DNA of 64,000 nt from the NCBI GenBank assembly GCA_021323855.1, contig JAJPKE010000025.1, positions 22,432 through 86,431 on the forward strand, in the 5' to 3' direction. Shown one piece after another: positions 17,965 through 27,512 of the stretch. Under the pieces are notes generated by a model. That model had not been told where the DNA came from and searched no databases. It saw only the letters and a list, made by a program, of their open reading frames with translations. How positions within the stretch are numbered: the first letter of the stretch is position 1; each line of letters starts with the position of its first letter. The DNA is from Chloroflexota bacterium (GTDB lineage Bacteria > Chloroflexota > Ktedonobacteria > Ktedonobacterales > JADMIN01). The translations under genes were made by a program, and so were the position numbers.

Positions 17965-19842
17965 ATGCGCCAGAAGATAGTGATCCTTACCTATACTGAT
18001 GATTCACCACGTATGGCTGCGCGTATAGCAGCGGCATGTAGACGCCACTACGGCGCCCGCCATGTGCAGGTCATCAGCGCCGCATCTTCTGCTCTCGCTG
18101 ACACTGGTACTGGTACCACTCCTATTGCTGCTGGCACTGACACGATCATTGCCGTGATCGGCCCTCGTTGGCTCGGCGCGAGTTCCCCGCATGATCCAGC
18201 GCATGATCGGGTGCTGGCGACGCTGGCCAGCGCCATTGCGCAGGGAACGCTAGTGATTCCAGTACTGGTGGATGGTGCGAGCGTGCCGCCTGAAACGGCG
18301 CTGCCGCAGGCCCTCGCGCCGCTTGCGGAGCGCCACGCGCCGGTGGTGCGCGCGGGATGGCGGTTCGCCGGTGATATGCGGCGCCTCTATCGCAGCATTG
18401 CCATTCAACACAACCGGGGCGGCGCGCGACCTTTCACTCTGTGGGCAGCGGTTGCCATGCTGATTGGCACACCGTTTATCATCTTGCTCTCCATCGCCAC
18501 CTATCGCCCGCAACTGGTCGTTTATTATGTGCTGGTTATGCTGGCTTTGACGTTCCCAACGCTCATACAAATGCTGCGTGAGCATCATTGGAGCTGGGCG
18601 TTTGCGCTCATCCTGTTTACGGTGATCGCGGTTTTTGGTCTGCTTGCCCTCATCAGCGCGCTCTCGATACCTGCCAATGCAGCGCGCCCGCTCAATATGC
18701 CACTCGCCTTTTCTCTGCTGCTGGTGGGCGGTTGGGCGCTGACGCTCGCGCGCTACATGGAACGTTTTCATGCGCTCAAGTGGGAGTATCTGCCGCGCCG
18801 CTCTCGCACATCACCCGATGCTCACGATGGGCATAACTCACACGCAGCAGCAAATCAAACGCCCGCTGCCCAACAATCCAAGCCTCGTTCCATGCCTCGT
18901 TCGCGCCGGGCGGCGCGCGCTGCTTCGGTGGCGACGACTACGTACTTCCTCTCGTATCGCCGTGCTGATAGCTTCGATGCCTGCAAAGCCTTTTACCATC
19001 TGCTCGCTCGTGGGTATGGGCCGAGTAATGTCTACCGTGACCTCGATATGAATCTGGGGGGTGAATTGTTCCCCGCGAGGCTGGAGCGTACGCTGGCGGG
19101 ATGTCGGGTCGCGCTCATCTTGATTGGCCCGCAGTGGCTCGATATACGGGATAACAATGGACAACGCCGTCTCGACAACCCAAACGACTTCGTGCGTATG
19201 GAAATCGCTATGGTATTGCGCCTAAGAAAAATTGTCATTCCAGTGCTGATTGGCGGCGCGAGCGCACCCGACGCAGCCAGTCTGCCGGAAGATATCAGAG
19301 CGCTGGCGAGTCTGCGGATGTTTCGCATACGCGCACTTGGGCCGCGCTGGACAGGACTGTGGTGGGAATTATGGCCGATACGCTGGTATGCCAATGCCCG
19401 CTTCTACCAACAAATCCGGCGTCATCCACTGATCCTCTATAGCGGGGTTGCGCTGTACTTTGGCCTGTTGGTGATGGCACTGACCGGCATCTGGGTAGGT
19501 ATCCGGCAGGCGGAATGGGTTGCGCTGGTCTTCTTGCTGATGCAGGCGCTCACCTGGGCAGGCGCACTCTTCGCCGCCGCGCGTGAACGCTTCTGGGGGT
19601 GGTGCGCTCTATTCGTTGGCCTCATGGTGCTGCTGGTGGGTGCGCTTGGTATGTGGCTGTTGCCCCTGGCGCCTACCAGCCAGCTCAACCGGCGGCTCGT
19701 GCCGGTAGGTGGATTGCTGGCGCTGCTCGCCTATGTGATTCTGACCTGGGCGCTGATCTTCTTTGGGCAGGGCCTTCGCAGTGGACGTTTCGAGTCTCGC
19801 GCGCCACCAACGCCACCCGCAACGCCGGTGGATACCTCATGA
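17965..19842 (+). CDS. Tandem TIR-domain multi-TM protein
   Basis: Second TIR: FLSYRRADSFDACKAFYHLLARGYGPSNVYRDLDMNLGG...ALILIGPQWLD...NDFVRMEIAMVLRLRKIVIPVLIGGA; first, degenerate TIR with IIAVIGPRWL...VIPVLVDGASVPPETALP; each followed by about four TM segments. Confidence 0.85.
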   Translation: MRQKIVILTYTDDSPRMAARIAAACRRHYGARHVQVISAASSALADTGTGTTPIAAGTDTIIAVIGPRWLGASSPHDPAHDRVLATLASAIAQGTLVIPVLVDGASVPPETALPQALAPLAERHAPVVRAGWRFAGDMRRLYRSIAIQHNRGGARPFTLWAAVAMLIGTPFIILLSIATYRPQLVVYYVLVMLALTFPTLIQMLREHHWSWAFALILFTVIAVFGLLALISALSIPANAARPLNMPLAFSLLLVGGWALTLARYMERFHALKWEYLPRRSRTSPDAHDGHNSHAAANQTPAAQQSKPRSMPRSRRAARAASVATTTYFLSYRRADSFDACKAFYHLLARGYGPSNVYRDLDMNLGGELFPARLERTLAGCRVALILIGPQWLDIRDNNGQRRLDNPNDFVRMEIAMVLRLRKIVIPVLIGGASAPDAASLPEDIRALASLRMFRIRALGPRWTGLWWELWPIRWYANARFYQQIRRHPLILYSGVALYFGLLVMALTGIWVGIRQAEWVALVFLLMQALTWAGALFAAARERFWGWCALFVGLMVLLVGALGMWLLPLAPTSQLNRRLVPVGGLLALLAYVILTWALIFFGQGLRSGRFESRAPPTPPATPVDTS

Positions 19843-20032
19843 CCCCATAAACAGCGGCGCAGGCGCGCCCTCCCTTCACACACAACGCTGTGACTGGCAG
19901 TGCGCCCGCGCCCACGGTATTGTCGCATTGAGCGACTCCGTTCGATAGACCGATGGAACTCCACCAATTGCAAGCAATTGTAAACAACTGAATGTGCAGG
20001 TATACGACACACTCAACGAGGGGAGGGCACGC

Positions 20033-21388
20033 ATGAATCGCCGTGCGCTGCTGGTTGGCATTAGCAGGTATGACTATCTCAAACCCGATCTGAACTGGTG
20101 CATAGACGATGTGCAGGCGATGCAGGAGGTCATCGCGTCTCACGCCAACCAGGGGGCTAACTTCTCCACCCGTACCCTCAAGGGGGTTGTGTCGCGGGAT
20201 GGCACTGCTGATGAGAAGATTCCTGATGGTGAACGGGTCACATTTACCAGGTTGAACACGGCGCTGAAAGAATTGTTTGACTTCGATGGCACGATCCTGT
20301 TCTATTTTGCAGGCCACGGCATTCCCAAAGAGAAGGAAACCTACCTGGCGGTGCAGGACGGAACGCTGGCGTTGCCCGGCATATCGCTGACAAAATTGCT
20401 GGACATGGCGAATACGTCGTCTGCCGAAGAAGTCATCTTGATTCTCGATGCCTGCTATTCGGGGGATATTGGTGAGCCACAGGATGAGGCAGATATTCCC
20501 AACATGTATCTGCGTCCTGGGATTACGGTGCTGGCCTCCACCAGCCCCAATCAACAGGCGAATGAAGACCGGAGGCTGGGTGAAGCGAGCGGGCATGGCG
20601 TGTTTACCCGCCTGGTGCTGGATGCGCTCAAAGGTGGCGCCGCCGATGTGCGCGGGCTGGTGTCGGTGGCCTCGATCTACGCCTACGCTGAGCAGGCGCT
20701 TGGCCCCTGGCAGCAGCGCCCCGTCTATAAGTCCAACGCCAAGAAACTCTCGCCGATTCGCTTTTGCAAGCCGGATATCACCGATGACGACCTGCGCCGC
20801 CTGCCGCTCTTCTTTCGCCAGGCAACAGACAAATATGTGCTCGACCCGACGTATGAAGTCACGCGCCCAGAGGCGTTGCCGGAGCATGTCGCGATCTTCA
20901 ATCTCTTCAAACGCTATCAAGTGGCCAGGCTGCTGCGCCCAACGATTGACGACCACCTCTATTTCGCAGCGTTATCGTCGCATCCCGTTGAATTGATGCC
21001 ACTTGGTCAGTTTTACTGGCAATTGGCTAAGGAACATCGGCTTGGCGATGTTCCTGCCTTTCCTTCACTCTGGGAGAATCCTATGAAATCAGTGCCTGAT
21101 GCAGAATCCGTCGCCAAACTCTTTCACACGACCTATGAGCGTCTTGCCCCGCACTACGGCTATGGAACCCGCCTCGCAACGCGCGTGCCCTGGGAACAGG
21201 TGCCGGAGCAGAACAGACAATTGATGATCGCCACCGCTGCCGAAGTGCTGGCAGCGTTGTTCCCACTCGAAGACCCCTCTGCGCCAGAAGATGCTGCGGA
21301 AGCGGTGTCGCCAGCAGACCCGCCAGAGATAAATGAAGAAAATGTGCCAAAGACGATAGGATACAGCCGACCCAATAGTATAGAATAG
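20033..21388 (+). CDS. Caspase-family (peptidase C14) protein
   Basis: RRALLVGISRY, catalytic His in FYFAGHG (codon 20315), catalytic Cys in LILDACYSGD (codon 20453); additional C-terminal regions. Confidence 0.93.
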   Translation: MNRRALLVGISRYDYLKPDLNWCIDDVQAMQEVIASHANQGANFSTRTLKGVVSRDGTADEKIPDGERVTFTRLNTALKELFDFDGTILFYFAGHGIPKEKETYLAVQDGTLALPGISLTKLLDMANTSSAEEVILILDACYSGDIGEPQDEADIPNMYLRPGITVLASTSPNQQANEDRRLGEASGHGVFTRLVLDALKGGAADVRGLVSVASIYAYAEQALGPWQQRPVYKSNAKKLSPIRFCKPDITDDDLRRLPLFFRQATDKYVLDPTYEVTRPEALPEHVAIFNLFKRYQVARLLRPTIDDHLYFAALSSHPVELMPLGQFYWQLAKEHRLGDVPAFPSLWENPMKSVPDAESVAKLFHTTYERLAPHYGYGTRLATRVPWEQVPEQNRQLMIATAAEVLAALFPLEDPSAPEDAAEAVSPADPPEINEENVPKTIGYSRPNSIE

Positions 21389-21551
21389 GGATGCGGATGT
21401 GCTGCGCCGCAGAGTACGCTATACTGAGGCAATTATGCGATGGCGGCTGGCAGCGTGGCTAATCTAGCTAATCTGGCTGTCCTGGCTAAACAGGGTATAC
21501 TGGCGATACTGCGAGAACTGTAGAGGATAGGTTCCCAACGAGGGGGATGGC

Positions 21552-23822
21552 GTGGATCAGGGCGACGAACAAAGCACAAGCGTACCTACTGGGGTACATA
21601 CGGCTGATAGCGCCGAAACGGCTGCAATGGTTCCTGGCAACACGAGCAACACCGGAGACGATGGAGCCGCAACGGCGCCTGCGCCCCAGGTACATGGGAC
21701 GCCAGCGTCGCCCGATGAACTGGACGATGAACTGGACATTGCACGGGAGGGACAGAAAACGCTGCCCCTGTCCGCAACGGATACACTAGCGCCGGACGAG
21801 GCGGTTGAGCAGGATCAGCAGGCCGATGCTGCTGATCCAACGGAGGAGCAGGGAGACGCATCCACAGAGAGCGAGGCCGCGCCGGAGCTGGGCGCGTCCG
21901 AAACATCTGAAACGCCCGAAACATCGGGGGCTACAGCACCGGACACCGCAAGCGCGAGTGAGGAGCCATCACTGACGGAGGCTATCGCAGCCAGCGAATC
22001 CGCTGAATCCGCCTCGCCCTCGATGCCGGAGCCAGAAACGCCCGTAGCGGAGCAAAGCGAGGATGCAGACGCTTCTACCGAGTCTAAAGCGCCCATGCGG
22101 CTGGGCGAGCCGCTGGCAGCGGGAGCGATGGTCGGCCCGTATTTGATTGAGCGTGTGCTGCGCGTGACGCCGGATGAACATAGCTATCTTGCCATCGGCA
22201 TCCGGGAGGATGGCGAGCGTGGCCCATATGTTACGCTGGTGGAGCGCGCCGAGGGTGGCTTCAGTGATAACGTCTTGCGGCTGATCGCCATGCGGCTGCG
22301 TCATCCACGCCTGCTGGCGCCGCGCACGCTCTTTTCGCTGGAAGGGCGCGATTACCTCGTCGTGGAGACGCTGGTGGATGAAGACGGCGAACCGGCGCAA
22401 TTGGTCAGCCAGGGTGGGCGGCTGCCCATCGTCAATGCGCTGACGGCGGGCGCTGGTCTGGCGGATACGTTGAGCTATCTGCATCGCAACGGCGTGGTAC
22501 ATCTGCATGTCTCGCCGGATACTATCGCTGTCTTCAATGGCCGCGCCTATCTCACTGGCATGGAACAGGCGAGCTACCTCGATCTGACCACGGCGGATTC
22601 GGCATCGTTGACTGCGCGCGACACCAACTTCCTGGCGCGCACGCTGGCGATCATTGGCGATGTGCCACCCGAAGAGGTTCCTGGCGAGGACCTCGTGCAG
22701 GACAACCTGCGGCGCATCGCAGCGCATGGCGCAAGCGATGGTTTCGAGTCTCCTGGTGAACTGGCAGGCGCCTGTAGTGTCGCGCTGGAGTCGGTGGCGC
22801 ATGCGCTGCCTAACCTCACGAGCGGGGTTGCAGCGCCGGTGATGCTGGAAACTGCCACGGCCACGACCGTCGGGCGCGTGCGCTCGCAAAATCAGGATGC
22901 CAGCGCCTACGCCACCTTTGACATTACCGATGATTGGACACAGGGTGAGCCGGTAGGGGTCTTCCTAGTGGCGGACGGCATGGGCGGTGAGGCGCGCGGC
23001 GAACTGGCGAGCCGGATTGCCGCGCGCACGGTGCTGGCGGAGATGGCGGCGCACTTTGCGTTGCCCGCGCTCATCTTGCCCGCGCGCGATCTGGACGACA
23101 GCGCAGAGTCGCGCCGCAACAGCGCCCGCGCGGACACCGGCGATGAGAACGACAGCAACAACGGCGAGGTGAGCAATAGGCAACAGAACGATGCGCAACA
23201 GCAGGAAGCATCTGAACTGACCAAAGCATTGGTGCAGGCAGTGGAGCGCGCCAACCAGCAAGTGCGCGAACTGGCGCAACAGCTCGGCAAAGTGACTGGG
23301 ACGACGCTCACTGCCATCGCCGTTCAGGGGCAACGTGCGTCGCTGGCGCACCTGGGCGACAGTCGCGCCTATCTGTTGCGTGGCGATGTCATGGTGAAGT
23401 TGACGGAAGATCACTCGGTGCTGGCGCGGCTGCAAGCGTTGGATCATCCATTGCTCAGCGACCCCGATATGTTCATTCCGCGCAATACCCTCTATCGTTC
23501 GCTTGGCCAGGAAGAAGAGACTATCCCCGATACGCTGGAGTTTACTCTGGCTCCGGGCGACCGGCTGCTCCTCTGCTCAGATGGCCTCTGGGATGAACTG
23601 GACTCGCAGACGCTGGCGCAGACATTGGCGGGCGCGAAAGACCCGCGTGACTGCACGGAGCAACTGGTGCGCATGGCCAACGCCGCCGGTGGTAGCGACA
23701 ATAGCACGGCGGTGGCGGTCTTCGTGCATCCCGTGCTGGACGACGCCGACCGGCCCAGCGTCGCGGATATCGCGGACGCTTGGAATCCGCCGGGCATGGC
23801 CGGTGAAGACGACGGTCAGTAG
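21552..23822 (+). CDS. Pseudokinase-PP2C phosphatase fusion
   Basis: Kinase-like region with degraded HRD/DFG (VVHLHVSPDTIAVFNGRAYLTGME); PP2C motifs RSQNQDA, VADGMGGEARGE, LGDSRAYL, CSDGLWDEL, GGSDNST; GTG start. Confidence 0.9.
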   Translation: MDQGDEQSTSVPTGVHTADSAETAAMVPGNTSNTGDDGAATAPAPQVHGTPASPDELDDELDIAREGQKTLPLSATDTLAPDEAVEQDQQADAADPTEEQGDASTESEAAPELGASETSETPETSGATAPDTASASEEPSLTEAIAASESAESASPSMPEPETPVAEQSEDADASTESKAPMRLGEPLAAGAMVGPYLIERVLRVTPDEHSYLAIGIREDGERGPYVTLVERAEGGFSDNVLRLIAMRLRHPRLLAPRTLFSLEGRDYLVVETLVDEDGEPAQLVSQGGRLPIVNALTAGAGLADTLSYLHRNGVVHLHVSPDTIAVFNGRAYLTGMEQASYLDLTTADSASLTARDTNFLARTLAIIGDVPPEEVPGEDLVQDNLRRIAAHGASDGFESPGELAGACSVALESVAHALPNLTSGVAAPVMLETATATTVGRVRSQNQDASAYATFDITDDWTQGEPVGVFLVADGMGGEARGELASRIAARTVLAEMAAHFALPALILPARDLDDSAESRRNSARADTGDENDSNNGEVSNRQQNDAQQQEASELTKALVQAVERANQQVRELAQQLGKVTGTTLTAIAVQGQRASLAHLGDSRAYLLRGDVMVKLTEDHSVLARLQALDHPLLSDPDMFIPRNTLYRSLGQEEETIPDTLEFTLAPGDRLLLCSDGLWDELDSQTLAQTLAGAKDPRDCTEQLVRMANAAGGSDNSTAVAVFVHPVLDDADRPSVADIADAWNPPGMAGEDDGQ

Positions 23823-23899
23823 GCGCGTATACCCGGCGCTTCGCTATGTGGAATTGTCAGGCGATCTCGCCGAGAGAGCCAGGATACTAGCCAGGATTG

Positions 23900-25573
23900 A
23901 TGCGCATGATACGTCCGGATTTTTACGCTGTGCTTGGGGTTGCGCCCGCCGCCTCAGCCGAAGAGATTCGCCAGGCGTACTATCAGCTTGCCCGCCAGCA
24001 TCACCCCGATGCTGGCGCCAGCGATGCCGATGCCGAACGCTTCAAGATCATCAACGAGGCCTATCGGGTGCTGAGTACGCCCCAGTTGCGCGTCGCCTAT
24101 GACAATGCGCTGCTCATGATGGGGCAACATCAGGCAAACCAGACGAGTCAGTCTGGTCGGGCGCGTCCGGTGGATTCTGCGCCGCTCACTAGAACCCAGA
24201 CCACCGCGCCGGTCATGCCATCGGTCTTCCCCTCGTTGGGCCTTCAGGTGACGCTGGGGCAGCAGCGCATTCTGCCTCTGCGCGAGATGACACGCTGCTA
24301 TCTGCTGACGGAACTTGGCCCATTGAGCGAGCCAGCCATCATTGACCCACAGCCGCTGGACCTGGCGCTGCTGGTGGATCGTTCCAGTTCGATGCGAGGC
24401 GCGAAGATTTTCGAAGCGATACGCGCTCTCCAATCCATCCTCGATCAACTGCACATGGATGACCTGCTCACCATTGTCCTCTTCGATGACTTCGCCGAAG
24501 TGATCGCCGACGGCGAGACGCCACGTGGGCGACCGGGCATCGAAGAGGCGCTCAAAGGCGTGATGGTGCGGGGTAGCACTGAACTGGCGAAAGGACTGGA
24601 AACCACGCTGGACCGGCTGGCGGCGCATCGCTCGCATAGCCGCGCCGCCAGCCTCGTCTTGCTGACGGATGGGCACACCTACGGCGACGAGCAGCGCTGC
24701 CTCGAACTGGCGGCGAAGGCGCGCGAAATTGGCGTCTCGATTACCACACTCGGCCTGGGGGTAGACTGGAATCGCTCATTGCTGGACCGGCTGGCGGCGA
24801 TCAGCGGTGGCAGCGCGAACTATGTGCAGCAGCCGGCAGACCTCACCGAGCATTTCGAGGCAGTGGTTCGGCGGCTGCGCGCAACGCTGGCGCTGAGCAT
24901 ACGCCAGACCTTCGAGCCGGCCCCTGGTGTGCGCATCACCCGCGCCACGCGCGTTTCGCCCGATATCGCGCAGGCGTTCAGCGTTCCCACCGGCCAGCTC
25001 TCCCTCGATACCGGCAGCAGCGATCCGTTGACGGTGGAGTTGGGGGCGCTGGCGGGGCGACCGGACCTTGAGACGGCGGCGGTGCTGTGGGAGACGCTGC
25101 TCGATCCACGGCAGATCACCACCAACCACCAGGGCGCGTATCAGGTGGGGCGACTGCACGCTACCTATATCTCGACCCAGCACAATCATCAGGTGGAGCG
25201 GTTGGGACAAGAGATTGCCATTCCAGTGAACACGGGCGGCGCGACTGAGCCGTTCAATGACGATGTGCGACTGGCGCTGCAAATCGTTACGGCGTATCGC
25301 TGCCAGGCGCAGGCCGATACACTGGCGCAGACTGGCAAACCGGCGGAGGCGCAGGCGCAACTGGACACCGCCGCGCTGCGCCTGCGCAACGCTGGCTCCC
25401 CAGATTTGGCGGCGCAGGCGCAACAGGCAGCGCAAACGCTGAGTGGCGCGCTTGCGAAGAACGATATGCAGAACGATATGCAGGTGGTAGAAGAAATGCT
25501 GCGCGTGCGCTATGGCACGAAAAACCTCGGCCTCTTCCATCGCCTGCGCCAGAGCGCCAAACACAAGCCATAA
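23900..25573 (+). CDS. J-domain (DnaJ)-von Willebrand factor A domain fusion protein
   Basis: DFYAVLGVAPAASAEEIRQAYYQLARQHHPDAG (HPD); vWA MIDAS DRSSSM, RGSTELAKGL, LLTDGHTYGD. Confidence 0.92.
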   Translation: MRMIRPDFYAVLGVAPAASAEEIRQAYYQLARQHHPDAGASDADAERFKIINEAYRVLSTPQLRVAYDNALLMMGQHQANQTSQSGRARPVDSAPLTRTQTTAPVMPSVFPSLGLQVTLGQQRILPLREMTRCYLLTELGPLSEPAIIDPQPLDLALLVDRSSSMRGAKIFEAIRALQSILDQLHMDDLLTIVLFDDFAEVIADGETPRGRPGIEEALKGVMVRGSTELAKGLETTLDRLAAHRSHSRAASLVLLTDGHTYGDEQRCLELAAKAREIGVSITTLGLGVDWNRSLLDRLAAISGGSANYVQQPADLTEHFEAVVRRLRATLALSIRQTFEPAPGVRITRATRVSPDIAQAFSVPTGQLSLDTGSSDPLTVELGALAGRPDLETAAVLWETLLDPRQITTNHQGAYQVGRLHATYISTQHNHQVERLGQEIAIPVNTGGATEPFNDDVRLALQIVTAYRCQAQADTLAQTGKPAEAQAQLDTAALRLRNAGSPDLAAQAQQAAQTLSGALAKNDMQNDMQVVEEMLRVRYGTKNLGLFHRLRQSAKHKP

Positions 25574-25575
25574 CA

Positions 25576-25612
25576 GCGGGAAACCTGGCGGACAGGAATG
25601 TCTGCCCCACCA
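25576..25612. repeat. Candidate dispersed intergenic repeat (GGCGGACAGGAATGTCTGCCCCACC)
   Basis: Recalled as a common intergenic motif of Chloroflexota genomes; only one copy seen here. Confidence 0.3.
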
Positions 25613-25697
25613 ATCCCATAACCCTGTATGAATTGGTATTATTTCTTCGAGATACACTTCTCAGACGTGCTCTCAGACATTTCAGGAAGGTGTGGAT

Positions 25698-26447
25698 ATG
25701 GCAGACGAGCAGCAACCGATGGTCCGCTATGATCTGAGTGGGCGAGTGGCGCTGATTCCTGGCGGGCTGGGCGGCGCTGGTCAGGCGATCTCGCGCGCCT
25801 TTCTGGAGTCTGGCGCGGTGGTCGTCGCCGCCGGACGCAGTGAGCATGCTGGCAACGGCGACCCGTTCCGCGAACAATTGGGCGACCTGGCGGAGCGGTT
25901 CAGCGTCTATCGCGCCGATGTCACCGATGAGGCGGAGGTCGAATCGCTGGTCTGGTCTGTAGTGGAGCGGCACCATCGCCTCGATATCCTGGTCAATCTG
26001 GTCGGCGGCTGGATGGCTGGTCAGCCGATTACCGGGCTGGAATACAGCACATGGGAGCGCATGCTCGACATCAACCTCAATGCGGCGTTCCTGCTTGCCA
26101 AACATGCCGCTCGCCCGATGACCCAGCAGAACTGGGGACGTATCATCCATGTCTCGTCGCGGGCCGCGCGCAGCGGTCGCCGCAACGCCGCCGCCTACGC
26201 CATCGCCAAGAATGCCGTGGTGACGCTGGCGGAGGTGCAGGCCGAGGAACTGCGCGACGCCAACATCACCGTCAACGCCATCTTGCCGAGCATCATAGAT
26301 ACGCCAGCCAATCGCGCCAGCATGCCCGGCTCCGATTTCAGCCGCTGGCCCAAAGCTGAGGAGGTTGCGCGTGTGCTGCTCTTCCTCGCCTCGGAGGACG
26401 CCAAACTCATCAGCGGCGCAAGTATTCCCGTCTATGGGCGTGGCTGA
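25698..26447 (+). CDS. SDR family oxidoreductase
   Basis: PGGLGGAGQAISRAF, NLVGGW, AYAIAKNAVVTLAEVQAEEL. Confidence 0.88.
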   Translation: MADEQQPMVRYDLSGRVALIPGGLGGAGQAISRAFLESGAVVVAAGRSEHAGNGDPFREQLGDLAERFSVYRADVTDEAEVESLVWSVVERHHRLDILVNLVGGWMAGQPITGLEYSTWERMLDINLNAAFLLAKHAARPMTQQNWGRIIHVSSRAARSGRRNAAAYAIAKNAVVTLAEVQAEELRDANITVNAILPSIIDTPANRASMPGSDFSRWPKAEEVARVLLFLASEDAKLISGASIPVYGRG

Positions 26448-26558
26448 ATAGTGAATAGTGAATAGGCTTGAACGTTCCAGACCAAGCTGAATGACGTGAT
26501 TGCAGAGGACATTGCAGGAGTTTGCACGAGTTTGCCGAAGATCGGAGGGTATGCTGCC

Positions 26559-27512
26559 ATGCCATCGAACCGTCCCATCAACCGCACGATTCACGTCAAG
26601 CGCGAGCAATGGCATCTGGCGTGGGATAAGAGCATCACGCCCATCGCCTTCATCGAATCCGGCGAGACGGTGGAGTTCAGCCTGATGGATGCCTCCTGTG
26701 GGCAGATCGGCCCGGACTCCAGTGTAGATACTATTCGCGCGCTGGATTTTTCGCGGGTAGATCAGGTGAATGGACCGATTTATGTCGAAGGCGCAGCGCC
26801 AGGGGATACGCTTCAGATCGAATTCCTCAGCTTTGAACCGGCGGAGTGGGGGTGGACGGCGATCATCCCTGGCTTTGGCCTGCTGGCGGATGAGTTCACC
26901 GAACCAGCGATTCATATCTGGCATCTAGAAGACGGCTGGGCGGAGTTTGTGCCTGGCGTGCGTATCCCGCTGGCGCCGTTCTGCGGCGAGGTGGGGCTAG
27001 CGCCCGGCCAGCCAGGCGCGCTCTCGACCATTCCACCCTATCGCCACGGCGGCAACCTCGATACCAAGCATCTCACGGCGGGTAGCACGCTCTACCTGCC
27101 GGTGGAGGCATCCGGCGCGCTCTTTTCGCTGGGCGATGGACACGCGGCGCAGGGCGACGGCGAGGTCTGTGGCACGGCCATCGAGACGCCGATGCACGCT
27201 ACTGTGCGCCTGAGCGTGCGCAAAGACTATCCGGTGCAGGCGCCGCAACTCGTCACCGCCGGTCCCCTGAACCCGCACGCCAATATCGCGCCGTACTACG
27301 CGACCACCGGCGTTGGCCCCGATCTGATGGAGGCAACGCGCGACGCCGTGCGCCAGATGATCGCGCACCTGGAACGGCGCTATGGTCTCTCCCACACAGA
27401 CGCCTATATGCTGTGCAGCGTGGCAGTGGACCTCAAAATCTGCGAAGTGGTGGATGCGCCGCACTGGGTCGTCGGCGCGTTCCTGCCGGAGAGCCTCTTT
27501 GCCAGCGAGTAA
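26559..27512 (+). CDS. Acetamidase/formamidase family protein
   Basis: WDKSITPIAFIESGETVEFSLMDASCGQI, GALFSLGDGHAAQGDGEVCGTAIETPM, MLCSVAVDLKICEVVD. Confidence 0.93.
   Translation: MPSNRPINRTIHVKREQWHLAWDKSITPIAFIESGETVEFSLMDASCGQIGPDSSVDTIRALDFSRVDQVNGPIYVEGAAPGDTLQIEFLSFEPAEWGWTAIIPGFGLLADEFTEPAIHIWHLEDGWAEFVPGVRIPLAPFCGEVGLAPGQPGALSTIPPYRHGGNLDTKHLTAGSTLYLPVEASGALFSLGDGHAAQGDGEVCGTAIETPMHATVRLSVRKDYPVQAPQLVTAGPLNPHANIAPYYATTGVGPDLMEATRDAVRQMIAHLERRYGLSHTDAYMLCSVAVDLKICEVVDAPHWVVGAFLPESLFASE

Noticed and set aside
19685-20956. 423-aa minus-strand ORF across the TIR/caspase junction
   Set aside because: Overlaps two well-supported plus-strand genes; no recognisable domain.
25287-26924. 545-aa minus-strand ORF
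   Set aside because: Antisense to the J-vWA, SDR and acetamidase genes; contains the VGQTFLSA translation of an intergenic repeat; no domain.
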